The notes under the pieces are model-generated. The model saw only the letters and a program-made list of their open reading frames with translations. It had not been told where the DNA came from and searched no databases. The translations under genes were made by a program, and so were the position numbers. Of a stretch of DNA of 40,536 nucleotides, positions 34,301-40,536 are shown one piece after another (positions within the stretch are counted from its first letter, which is position 1; each line of letters opens with the position of its first letter). The stretch covers positions 1 through 40,536 of the forward strand of contig NZ_NGFO01000038.1 in assembly GCF_002149015.1 (NCBI RefSeq), written 5' to 3'. Source of the DNA: Gordonia lacunae (GTDB lineage: Bacteria > Actinomycetota > Actinomycetes > Mycobacteriales > Mycobacteriaceae).

Positions 34301-37300
34301 CGGGGCGGCTCTCGATCGGCCACACGGTGGTCACGCCGCGGGCCGTCGCATCGGCCGACGAGGTCGTCGACCAGGAGATCCACGACCTCGTCGCAGCCGC
34401 GTTCGACGTGACGACCGACCTGCCGGTGCGGGCTCGCGTCGTCTCCGTGTCGACGACCGAACACGTACTCGTGATCGCGCTGCATCACATCGCCGCCGAC
34501 GGTGAGTCGGCGCCGGTGCTGGCGGCGGAGATCGCCCAGGCCTACCGGGCGCGACGATCGGGTCGGGTGCCGGACTGGCCCGCCCTGCGGTTCCAGTACG
34601 CGGATTACGCGGTGTGGCAACGACACCGGCTCGGTGACGTCTCGGACCCCGAATCCCTGATGGCACGACAGCTGCGGTTCTGGGCCGAACGGCTGACCGG
34701 TCTGCCCGACGTGTTGCCGTTGCCGACCGATCGGCCCCGCCCCGCCGTGCCCGACGGACGGGCGGCCACGGTGCGGTGGTCGTTGCCGGCATCGGTCGTC
34801 ACGCACCTGCGGCGGCGTGCCGCGGCCCGACGCGCCACCCTGTTCATGGTGGCCCACACGGCCACCGCCGCGGTGCTCGCGCGCTTGACGTCGACGACCC
34901 GGATCGCGGTGGCCACACCGGTTGCCGGTCGCGGCCGGGCGGAGATCGACCAGCTGATCGGCATGTTCGTCAACACCGTCGTCCTGTCGGTCGACGTCGA
35001 GCCGCACCTCACCGTCGCTGCATTGCTCGATCAGGTGAAGAACGCCGACCTCGCCGCGTTCGATAACACCGACGTCCCGTTCGAGCGCGTGATCGACGCC
35101 GTGAACCCGCGGCGGATCGAGAACGTGGAACCGCTCGCGCAGGTCCTCCTCGTCCACACCGTCAACGGCGACGCCACCCTCGGTGCACTCGACGATCTCG
35201 ACGCCGAGTTCGTCGAACTCGAGGACACCGACGCGAAGTTCGACCTCGCGATCGGCTTCCGCGAGACGGCGGACGGCGGGCTGGCCGGCTCGATCACCTA
35301 TGCCACCGCGCTGTTCGACCAGTCGACCGCGGAGACGATCTCCTCGGCGCTGTGCTCGGCCCTCGACGCCCTCGCCGCCGACGCGGACCTCCCCGTCGCC
35401 GACATCCCGATCCTCACGACAGCCGAAGCGGCAACCCAGCAACAACTCTCGATCGGGCGCGCCGTCACCCTGCCGGACCTCACGGTGCCGGCGGCTTTCG
35501 CGGTCGCCGACCACCTGCGATCTGCGGACGCCATCGCGCTGCGCTGCGACGGGCGCTCGGTCACCTCCCGCGAGTTCGCCGCGCGGGTGGCCACTCTCGC
35601 ACGGGAACTCATCGGACTCGGGATCGGCCCGGAGGACTGCGTCGTGGTGTGCATGCCACGGTCGGTCGAAATGGTTGTTGCGGTCCACGCGGTCCTCGCC
35701 GCGGGCGGACAGTACATGCCGGTCGCACCCGACGCGCCGACCGATCGCGTCCGCTACATGGTCGACACCTCGCGCGCGACGATCGCGCTGGTCTGCGACG
35801 CACGGGTTCCCGCCGCGGGCGAGGTCTCGCGCACGATCCTCGTGGACGCCGGGAGCCCCGTCGACCTCGACACCGTCCCGGTCGCCGATCACGAACGCCG
35901 ATCGGTGCTGCGTCCCGAGCACGCGGCCTACACCATCTTCACCTCGGGCTCGACCGGCCGGCCGAAGGGCGTCACGGTGAGCCACCGCTCAGTGCTGAAT
36001 CGATTGCGCTGGGGTGTGGACGAATTCGGGATCGGGCCGGACGACTCCATCCTGCTGAAAACACCCGCCACCTTCGACGTGTCGGTGCCCGAGTTGCTGA
36101 CCCCGGCGCTGACCGGCGCCCGGCTGGTCATCGCGCCCGACGACGCACATCTCGACCCGCACTCGATGGCCCGCCTCATCGACACAGAGCAGATCACCAC
36201 GGTGCACTTCGTCCCGTCGCTGCTCGCGGTCTTCGTCGGTGAACTCCGGCCCGCTCGCTCCGCTCCCGGCGCCGATGGGATTCGGCCCGCTCGCTCCGCT
36301 CCCGGCGCCGATGGGATTCGGCCCGCTCGCTCCGCTCCCGGCGCGGACGGGATTCGGCCCGCTCGCTCCGCTCCCGGCGCCGATGGGATTCGGCCCGCTC
36401 GCTCCGCTCCCGGCGCGGACGGGATTCGGCCCGCTCGCTCCTCTCCCGGCGCCGGGCGTCCACTCCTGCCGAGCCTGCGCCACCTCTACTGCTCCGGCGA
36501 GGCGCTCCCGCCGGCCGTTCTACGGTCGGTGCGCGCCGCGCTCCCGCATGTTCGCGTGTCCAACCTGTTCGGTCCGACCGAAGCCGCCGTCGAGGTCACC
36601 GCGGCGACCCCGGACGCCGACGCCGAGGTGGTGCCCATCGGGCGGCCGGTGTGGAACACCCGGACGTTCGTCCTCGACGAGCGGCTGCGCCCCGTGCCCG
36701 CGGGCATCACCGGCGAGTTGTACCTGGGAGGTGTCCAGCTCGCGCGCGGGTACGCAGCCCGCCCCGACCTCACCGCCGAGCGTTTCGTCGCCGATCCCGC
36801 GGGCGGCGGAGCGCGGCTGTACCGAACCGGTGACCTGGTCCGACGCAACCGCGCCGGCGAGCTGGAGTATCTGGGGCGCAGCGACTTCCAGGTCAAACTG
36901 CGCGGCCAACGGATCGAGCTCGGTGAGATCGAGGCGGTCCTGGCGACGGTCGACGGCGTCCGCCAGGCCGTGGTCACCGTCGCGAGCGCCCCGGGCGGTT
37001 CGGAACACCTCGTGGGCTACCTCATCGCACCGGACGGGGGTGGAAGGAACGGGGATGAGGTCGTCGGACGCGCACGAGAAGCGGTGACCGCGTCGTTGCC
37101 GGCGTACATGCGGCCGACCCTCTGGGTCCCGCTGGCCGAGGCCCCGCTCGGCAGCACCGGCAAACTGGACCGCAAGTCGCTGCCCCGTCCGCGTTTCGAT
37201 CTGTTGTCGGGGACCGAGGACAGCGACTCTGCTCCCGTCGGTGAGTCGGAACAGATGGTCGCCGCGATCGTCGCGTCGGTGCTCGGGCTCGAGGATGTGC

Positions 37301-40300
37301 CGCTGACCCGTTCGTTCTTCGAACTCGGTGGGGACTCGATCGCCTCCATCCGGCTCACGTCGATGTTGCGCGCCGCAGGGCTGCACCTCACACCGCGCGA
37401 TGTGTTCACGGCGTCGACGATTCGAGAGCTGGCCGGCGCCGCACGAACGGAGTCCGCCACCGCCCTCGACGAATTGCCGGGCGGCGCAACCGGTCCGGTC
37501 GAGCTGACACCGGGGGTGGCGTGGATGCTCGAACTCGCCGACGAACCGGGCGACCTCGCGGACTTCTCGCAGAGCACCGTGCTCGCACTTCCCGCCGAGG
37601 CCGACGAGCCCGCGGTGCGGGCGGTGGTGGCCGCGGTCGCCGCGGCCCACCCGATGCTCGCGGCGTCGTTCCGGCTGGACGCCGATGGCTCGCCGACGGT
37701 CCTGGCCGGTGACGGCGACCCCGACGACATCACGGTCGAGATCCTCGACCGTCCCGACGTCCCCGGCGTCGGAGCCGGGACGACTCCGTCACCCGCGGTG
37801 GACGACGCTGTCCGCGCCGCGCATTCGCGAGCTCTCGCGACCTTGTCGCCGGCCGATGGGCGGTTGCTCGCCGCGGTCGGTGTGCGCTTTGCCGACGGGA
37901 CCGGCCGGGTGGTCGTCGCGGCCCACCATCTCGGCGTCGACGCCGTGTCGTGGCCGACCATCGTGGCGGGTCTGGGCCGCGCGTGGTGGCAGTACCGCAA
38001 CGGGGAGTCGCCGGCCCTGGTCGCGTCGGGCACCTCGTTCCGGCGCTGGGCCGGCGTGCTGGCCGAACTCGCCGATCGGACAGCGGAGATCGACTGGTGG
38101 ACGCGACAACTACCGTCGACGCAGCCGCCGGAACTGACCGTCGACCGCGCCCGGGACCGACTCGCCACCACGGTGTCGGTGACCCGCACCGTCGAGCCCG
38201 GTCTCGCGGAGCGGGTCCTGGGCACGGTCACCGAGTCGTTCGGCGCGCGCCCGGACACGGTGCTGGCCGCGGCCGTCGCGCACGCGGTGCGGGAGTCGGT
38301 GCCGGTCACGGGTCCGGTGTCGATGATGATCGAGAACCACGGTCGCGAAGAGAGCATCGCACCCGGTGCCGACCTGGCCGAGACGGTCGGGTGGTTCACC
38401 TCCTTCGTGCCGGTGAGTGTCGATGTCCCGGAGGCGACGCGGTCCGACGGTCCGACCGGGCCGACCGGGACCGCCGTGGAGGCCACCCCGGGTCGTCGAC
38501 TGGCGGCGACGGTCAAAGCGCTCAAGGACACCCGGGCTCGGATGCCGGACAACGGGATCGCGTTCGGGCCGCTGCGCTGGTCACGGCCCGACTCACCGCT
38601 GCGGGATCGGCCGCTCCCGCCGATCACGGTGAACTACCTGGGCCTGCTGGGTCCCGGCGCCGGGAGCGAAGCGAGCGGGCCGCATGATGGCGGCGCCGGG
38701 AGCGAAGCGAGCGGGCCGGATGTTCCCGGGGATGCCGGTATCGGCGTGGCTGCAACGGAATTCGTCCCGGTCCCGGACGCGCCCTCGCTCCCGCCTTCGG
38801 TCCGTGGAGACATGGTGGCGCTGGCCGCACTGACCGTGACGGCGGGCTCGATGGCGACTGCACGCGGTCGCGAACTGCGGGTGGACCTCACCGCGCCGGC
38901 GGGATTGCTCGACGAGTCCGCTCTGGCCGGTATCGCTGATCGTTGGGAGGCGGCGCTGTCGTCGCTCACCGCGTATGTCGACGCCGTGGGTGATCCGGGA
39001 CCCAGCGAGACCGACGTGATCGGCGGGTCGGACCAGGCCGACATCGACCATGTTCTCGCCGCCCGGTCGGGCACACGCCGTTCGCGCGCCCGGTGCGCGA
39101 TCTGGCCGCCGACGCCACTGCAACACGGCTTGTTCTACGAGGCGGAGCGGTTGGTCGGGGCCGATCCCTATGTGACCCAATCGATCATCGAGTTCGACGG
39201 TGATCATCCCGTCGACACGATTCTGCCGGCGATCCGCGAGCTGCTGGCCAGGCAACGAGTTCTGCGTTCGGGCTTCACCCGCACTCCGTCGGGCCGACTG
39301 GTCGTGGTCGTTCCGCCGAGCGATGATCCCGCGGTCATCGAGCCGGACTTCCGTGGTGTGGACCTGTCGGATCTGAGCATGGCCGAGTCGGCAGCACGGA
39401 TCGTCGAGATCGCCGACGAGGATCTGCGCCGCCCGTTCGTGCTGGACGACCCGCCGCTCATCCGGTTCTCCGCGGTGTCGCACGACACGGTGACGGGTCC
39501 GGCGCACACGCTGGTCATCACCGCGCACCACATCATCCTGGACGGCTGGTCGGGTCCGATTCTCGTCGCCGACCTCCTCGCGGCACATCTGGGCCGGCCG
39601 GCGATCACACCCGCCGGCGACTTCGAGTCCTACCTCGAGTGGCTCGACGGACGCGACCGGGAAACCGCAGTGAGCGCGTGGCGCGAGCATCTCGTCGACG
39701 TCGGACCGACCCTGCTCTGTCCACAGGAGCACCGCGGTGCCGACGCTCGACCCCGCCGGCACGAGGTGACGGTCCGGGTTCCCGCGGACCGTCGGGCGGC
39801 GGTGGAACGAACCGTGCGTCGGCTGGGCACGACGACGAGTACGGTTTTGTACGCGGCGTGGTCGATCGTGCTGTCCCGCTTCACCGGTGAGCGCCGAGTT
39901 GTCTTCGGTGAGACGGTGTCGGGGCGGCCCGCAGATCTCGACGGCGCCGACGGCATGATCGGCCTGTTCATCAACACGGTGCCGGTGACGGCCGATGTCG
40001 ATCCGCGTCAGACGTTGGCCGGCCTCATCGGTGAGCTGCATCGCTCGCGGGCGCGGATGCTGGATCACCAGTTCGTCGGGCTCGGTGACATCACCGCGTC
40101 GACGGGGCATCCGAGGCTGTTCGACACCCTCGTGGTCTTCGAGTCGTACCCCGTCGACGTGGACACGGTGGTGGAGGGGTCGCGGACCTCAGGCCTGGAG
40201 ATCCGCGACGTGAGCACGGCCGATGCCACGCACTACCCGCTGGCACTCATCGCCGCGCCGGAGGGTGACGACCTCTGTCTGACCGTCAAGGCCGACCTGG

Positions 40301-40536
40301 GCCTCGTCGGCGACGGGGTCGCCGAGGTGGTCGCGGCCACGCTGGCGGATGTGCTGGATGTGGTGATCGACGATCCGACGTTGCCGGTGGCGGCGCTCGA
40401 TCCGATGCCGGCGGCCATGCGTTCGACGGTCGAGGGTTGGTCGCGTGGTGTGGGTGTGGGGTTGGGGTGGTCGGGTCGTTCGGTGGGGTCGGTGGTTGCT
40501 GAGCGGGTGGGGTTGTCGGTGGGTGATGTGGCGGTG
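28309..40536 (+). CDS. Non-ribosomal peptide synthetase, A-T-C-A-T-C-A-T-E-C-(A), open at the right edge
   Basis: At least 4076 residues; no stop in frame to the window end. GTG 28309 overlaps the stop of the first NRPS gene (GTGA), so translation is probably coupled. Domains: an A-like fragment about 15-110; A1 from 120 (TSGSTG near 273, FDVSVGEIW near 316, GKLDRGALP near 642); T1 Ser near 698; C from 769 (HHIISDG near 912); A2 from 1246 to 1790; T2 Ser near 1840; C from 1902 (HHIAADG near 2059); A3 from 2398 to 2955; T3 Ser near 3010 (LGGDSI); E domain from 3064 (HHLGVDAVSW, ENHGRE, NYLG); C from 3600 (HHIILDG near 3740, DCL type expected after E); a further A domain begins at the edge. Codes read D-V-G-N-H-S-M-V-Y-K, D-A-F-T-S-A-L-I-W-K and D-V-P-H-Y-S-L-V-E-K; none assigned. 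The E domain predicts a D-residue from module A3. Repeats interrupt A2, A3 and E. Confidence 0.95.
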   Translation, partial: MTSDTSIPRASTGSAPSSPRPSALRSLALAATHAGDDIAMTGAAGPVSFRALHRRVSASAITLAGRGVAPDAALRATVTALMPRAGLSGSQLAATAAEIVDELDRRLDEILGDGDRASLPGLIRIAARRRADAVALTDLAGASLTYRELDERSEQMAHALVARGAGPETLVGVALPRSADLVVALLAVLRTGAAYLPLDRTHPVARLTGIVDDASPVVVLAEDETVEAWAAMSAPLCTPQDLLTHHEFDAEGASPSLPDHVNPHASAYVMYTSGSTGRPKGVVVTHDNVVSLLTALDTVVESTPDDVWSLFHSYAFDVSVGEIWAALRAGGHLLVLDHATTRAPDDVVDAFDRHGVTVVNFTPSSFYQFAAVVRPPHGRRLPESVRRLHFSGELLDYEQVRKWQSDRAADGSATRSGADVGGPQLNNMYGPTETTVYMTRRELTRAFVDGATASDIGTPLLGSRVHVLDGRLAPVPDGVPGELYVSGAQVTRGFLHRHGQTATRYVADPFGPPGGRMYRTGDVGVSRGGSIEFVGRRDGQVKLRGFRIELGEVESAMSAIDGVDAAGADIRTLGDTDHLVGYLVATGGSDDPATAGTDDPATAGPVALPENEIRARLATAVPDYMVPTRFVWLPRLPLTVNGKLDRGALPDPGSGDGPIGAEPPATATEAALAGLVAEILGVNDVGVTTSLFDLGGNSLTATRVAARAAERFDTTVSARAVFADPTIRGLAAVIDDQGGGESEGAGALAHRVPPRRIPLARIDRGGVLPLSPAQRRIWFLETLDPGGAGYLIPAVLRLSAAPAPGPDAGRRSPDPVVVAAALADLLARHEVLRTRFVSVDGVPEQVIAPVGDNRHDVRVAPPIDMRGADEADISATIAEITSRGFDLEDTAPVRARLLRVAEDDMILVLVVHHIISDGGSVAPMVTDFVTAYEARLAQREPGWAPLPVHYADYAVWQHHRLGDTADPTSLAARQLEYWRAGLAGAPELIELPVDRLRAPVRDDSGAELSSAFDAVTWNRLRDLAGRHGATMFMVVHALLAVTLVRSGADEDIVIGTPVAGRGERDLDPLIGMFVNTLALRSRVSRDVAFTDLLDAIRDIDVAALDHADLPFETVVDEVVTVRNTAHPPLVQVALAFQNATRPAVELPGLVVAEIEAPVTTAKVDLQVTVLDEPGRPADDDTRVIVTYATALFDADTVDAFLRRMVTLARAVTVDPNLPVGDLPTGDEASGAVVAAPSLASSRSTLADLLDTAISVNPGGVAVTENGRHLTYGRLDVETRRLAAVLRARGAGPGTVIALATPRSLAGTVGFWAVARTGAAVAPVDPALPVERLRHMLDTVDARLGIASAAAVSELTSSSGPLAPLPAPESFGPLAPLPAPVSSSGPLAPLPAPVSPTPVEWILVEDHLEMDGVGDVTGDVSTDVDTIGRRPRPDETAYVIFTSGSTGRPKGVAVTHRGLADLIADARVRFDLTPAARVLRFAAPGFDAAVFETLVAVASASTMVVVPDGVTGGAELAAILRREHVTHATITPTALATVSDVLAETGSHVSSADGFPDLEVISVAGDVCSPELVRGWSPGRAMRNLYGPTETTIWATSSAPMRPDSPITIGGPIAGITVAVLDPRLHPVPAGVAGELYLAGAALAAGYLGQTALTAERFVAAPFGAPGERMYRTGDLVRWRRRHGRWALDFLGRSDFQVKIRGFRIELGEIDAVLGEHESVDFSTTAGVEHPTSGETVLVSWVHGVAGIAPDTGDVAAHAARRLPAHMVPTLIVPLDEIPLTATGKLDSRALPTPRFGGNVHVRPETATEQTVAAVYAEVLGLDAPEEVSAEASFFDLGGTSLSATRVMARLGVALGVEIPVRALFETPTVRALAAAVDAGEHGPGSELPALEAIRRPHPVPLSYAQRRMWFLNQFDPGSTAYVIPIVVRVRGDLDVSAMCAAILDVVDRHEVLRTVYPTGTPDADAAGPSDAAAHDAGRSDDAVPVGVEPVALVLDDWAGRLSIGHTVVTPRAVASADEVVDQEIHDLVAAAFDVTTDLPVRARVVSVSTTEHVLVIALHHIAADGESAPVLAAEIAQAYRARRSGRVPDWPALRFQYADYAVWQRHRLGDVSDPESLMARQLRFWAERLTGLPDVLPLPTDRPRPAVPDGRAATVRWSLPASVVTHLRRRAAARRATLFMVAHTATAAVLARLTSTTRIAVATPVAGRGRAEIDQLIGMFVNTVVLSVDVEPHLTVAALLDQVKNADLAAFDNTDVPFERVIDAVNPRRIENVEPLAQVLLVHTVNGDATLGALDDLDAEFVELEDTDAKFDLAIGFRETADGGLAGSITYATALFDQSTAETISSALCSALDALAADADLPVADIPILTTAEAATQQQLSIGRAVTLPDLTVPAAFAVADHLRSADAIALRCDGRSVTSREFAARVATLARELIGLGIGPEDCVVVCMPRSVEMVVAVHAVLAAGGQYMPVAPDAPTDRVRYMVDTSRATIALVCDARVPAAGEVSRTILVDAGSPVDLDTVPVADHERRSVLRPEHAAYTIFTSGSTGRPKGVTVSHRSVLNRLRWGVDEFGIGPDDSILLKTPATFDVSVPELLTPALTGARLVIAPDDAHLDPHSMARLIDTEQITTVHFVPSLLAVFVGELRPARSAPGADGIRPARSAPGADGIRPARSAPGADGIRPARSAPGADGIRPARSAPGADGIRPARSSPGAGRPLLPSLRHLYCSGEALPPAVLRSVRAALPHVRVSNLFGPTEAAVEVTAATPDADAEVVPIGRPVWNTRTFVLDERLRPVPAGITGELYLGGVQLARGYAARPDLTAERFVADPAGGGARLYRTGDLVRRNRAGELEYLGRSDFQVKLRGQRIELGEIEAVLATVDGVRQAVVTVASAPGGSEHLVGYLIAPDGGGRNGDEVVGRAREAVTASLPAYMRPTLWVPLAEAPLGSTGKLDRKSLPRPRFDLLSGTEDSDSAPVGESEQMVAAIVASVLGLEDVPLTRSFFELGGDSIASIRLTSMLRAAGLHLTPRDVFTASTIRELAGAARTESATALDELPGGATGPVELTPGVAWMLELADEPGDLADFSQSTVLALPAEADEPAVRAVVAAVAAAHPMLAASFRLDADGSPTVLAGDGDPDDITVEILDRPDVPGVGAGTTPSPAVDDAVRAAHSRALATLSPADGRLLAAVGVRFADGTGRVVVAAHHLGVDAVSWPTIVAGLGRAWWQYRNGESPALVASGTSFRRWAGVLAELADRTAEIDWWTRQLPSTQPPELTVDRARDRLATTVSVTRTVEPGLAERVLGTVTESFGARPDTVLAAAVAHAVRESVPVTGPVSMMIENHGREESIAPGADLAETVGWFTSFVPVSVDVPEATRSDGPTGPTGTAVEATPGRRLAATVKALKDTRARMPDNGIAFGPLRWSRPDSPLRDRPLPPITVNYLGLLGPGAGSEASGPHDGGAGSEASGPDVPGDAGIGVAATEFVPVPDAPSLPPSVRGDMVALAALTVTAGSMATARGRELRVDLTAPAGLLDESALAGIADRWEAALSSLTAYVDAVGDPGPSETDVIGGSDQADIDHVLAARSGTRRSRARCAIWPPTPLQHGLFYEAERLVGADPYVTQSIIEFDGDHPVDTILPAIRELLARQRVLRSGFTRTPSGRLVVVVPPSDDPAVIEPDFRGVDLSDLSMAESAARIVEIADEDLRRPFVLDDPPLIRFSAVSHDTVTGPAHTLVITAHHIILDGWSGPILVADLLAAHLGRPAITPAGDFESYLEWLDGRDRETAVSAWREHLVDVGPTLLCPQEHRGADARPRRHEVTVRVPADRRAAVERTVRRLGTTTSTVLYAAWSIVLSRFTGERRVVFGETVSGRPADLDGADGMIGLFINTVPVTADVDPRQTLAGLIGELHRSRARMLDHQFVGLGDITASTGHPRLFDTLVVFESYPVDVDTVVEGSRTSGLEIRDVSTADATHYPLALIAAPEGDDLCLTVKADLGLVGDGVAEVVAATLADVLDVVIDDPTLPVAALDPMPAAMRSTVEGWSRGVGVGLGWSGRSVGSVVAERVGLSVGDVAV
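30073..30120 (+). repeat. Two tandem 24-bp units in an A-domain linker
   Basis: Bases 30073-30096 and 30097-30120 are near-identical and encode (S/T)-D-D-P-A-T-A-G twice, in the C-terminal lobe of A1 of the second NRPS, before the GKLDRGALP motif. In-frame slippage expansion is the simplest explanation. Confidence 0.65.
32383..32483 (+). repeat. Three copies of the intragenic repeat in A2 of NRPS 2
   Basis: Identical 26-base cores at 32383-32408, 32419-32444 and 32458-32483 (spacing 36 and 39), each beginning GGCCCGCTCGCTCCGCTCCC. They are read as G-P-L-A-P-L-P-A-P and separated by short Ser-rich or Glu-Ser-Phe stretches. The insertion lies between the first A-domain core motifs and TSGSTG, in a surface loop by family homology. 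Confidence 0.9.
36248..36454 (+). repeat. Tandem array of 36-bp units inside A3 of NRPS 2
   Basis: Six units begin at 36248, 36284, 36320, 36356, 36392 and 36428; five are full 36-mers and the sixth is cut. Each starts with the same GGCCCGCTCGCTCCGCTCCC core as the copies at 32383 but is read in another frame, R-P-A-R-S-A-P-G-A-D-G-I. Units 3 and 5 share GCGCGGACG where 1, 2 and 4 have GCGCCGATG. The array adds about 70 residues between HFVPSLLAVF and LRHLYCSGEALP. Confidence 0.93.
38656..38717 (-). repeat. Two inverted copies of the intragenic repeat in the E domain
   Basis: Reverse-orientation cores at 38656-38681 and 38692-38717, again 36 bases apart, with one base change from the other copies (AGCGAAGC for AGCGGAGC). 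They are read as G-A-G-S-E-A-S-G-P, directly after the NYLG motif of the epimerisation domain. Confidence 0.9.

Noticed and set aside
32488..35985. A minus-strand open frame of 1165 codons
   Set aside because: Antisense to intact A, T and C domains of the second NRPS; shadow frame.
36248..36454. Regular 36-bp repeats as a CRISPR array
   Set aside because: Units abut directly with no unique spacers and lie in frame inside an A domain.
36239..37087. A plus-strand frame with G-F-G-P-L-A-P-L-P-A-P repeats
   Set aside because: It is the other frame of the 36-bp array; the NRPS frame continues through with A-domain motifs on both sides.
1..40536. tRNA or rRNA genes
   Set aside because: No cloverleaf or rRNA-like segment was recognised by eye; a tRNAscan-SE run would settle it.

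Overview
The window is high-GC actinobacterial DNA. GTG starts are frequent, genes are tightly packed, several genes look leaderless, and the housekeeping order rpsA - coaE - DUF402 gene - uvrB - universal stress protein matches the Mycobacterium tuberculosis Rv1630-Rv1636 neighbourhood. I infer a member of the Mycobacteriales close to Gordonia or Rhodococcus; the sequence alone does not fix the genus.

Layout. 1-595: the 5' part of an IS30-like transposase running off the left edge, then intergenic DNA with inverted and direct repeats. 596-3262: a complete amino-acid ABC importer operon (lipoprotein, permease, ATPase). 3269-5314: two SAM-dependent methyltransferases on the minus strand. 5419-6229: a small Cys/His protein and a 2H phosphoesterase. 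6455-7992: rpsA and a long perfect terminator hairpin. 8009-11197: a SWIM-finger/SNF2-helicase pair divergent from a TetR regulator, with a strong palindrome between them. 11250-12521: an AztD-like zinc-chaperone lipoprotein behind a Zur-type box. 12646-13458: an Asp/Glu-racemase-superfamily protein without the usual catalytic cysteines. 13705-18724: coaE, a small secreted protein, the DUF402 gene, uvrB (with a match to the mycobacterial RecA-independent DNA-damage promoter) and the stress protein. 18784-19686: HMG-CoA lyase.

20018-40536 is a giant non-ribosomal peptide synthetase (NRPS) locus: one complete protein of 2764 residues and a second of at least 4076 residues that leaves the window still open. 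Domain order is C-A(Ser)-T-C-A-T-C // A-T-C-A-T-C-A-T-E-C-(A...). The first module resembles EntF and its A-domain code predicts serine. The other three readable codes match nothing I can assign. The assembly line is cut between a C domain and its A domain, and both ends at the cut carry what look like truncated A-domain N-terminal fragments, which may serve for docking. Both NRPS genes carry copies of one short GC-rich repeat, in both orientations and in different reading frames; one copy set is a 36-bp tandem array inside an A domain. No transporter, MbtH-like protein, thioesterase or starter-unit gene for this pathway lies in the window, so the product is unknown.
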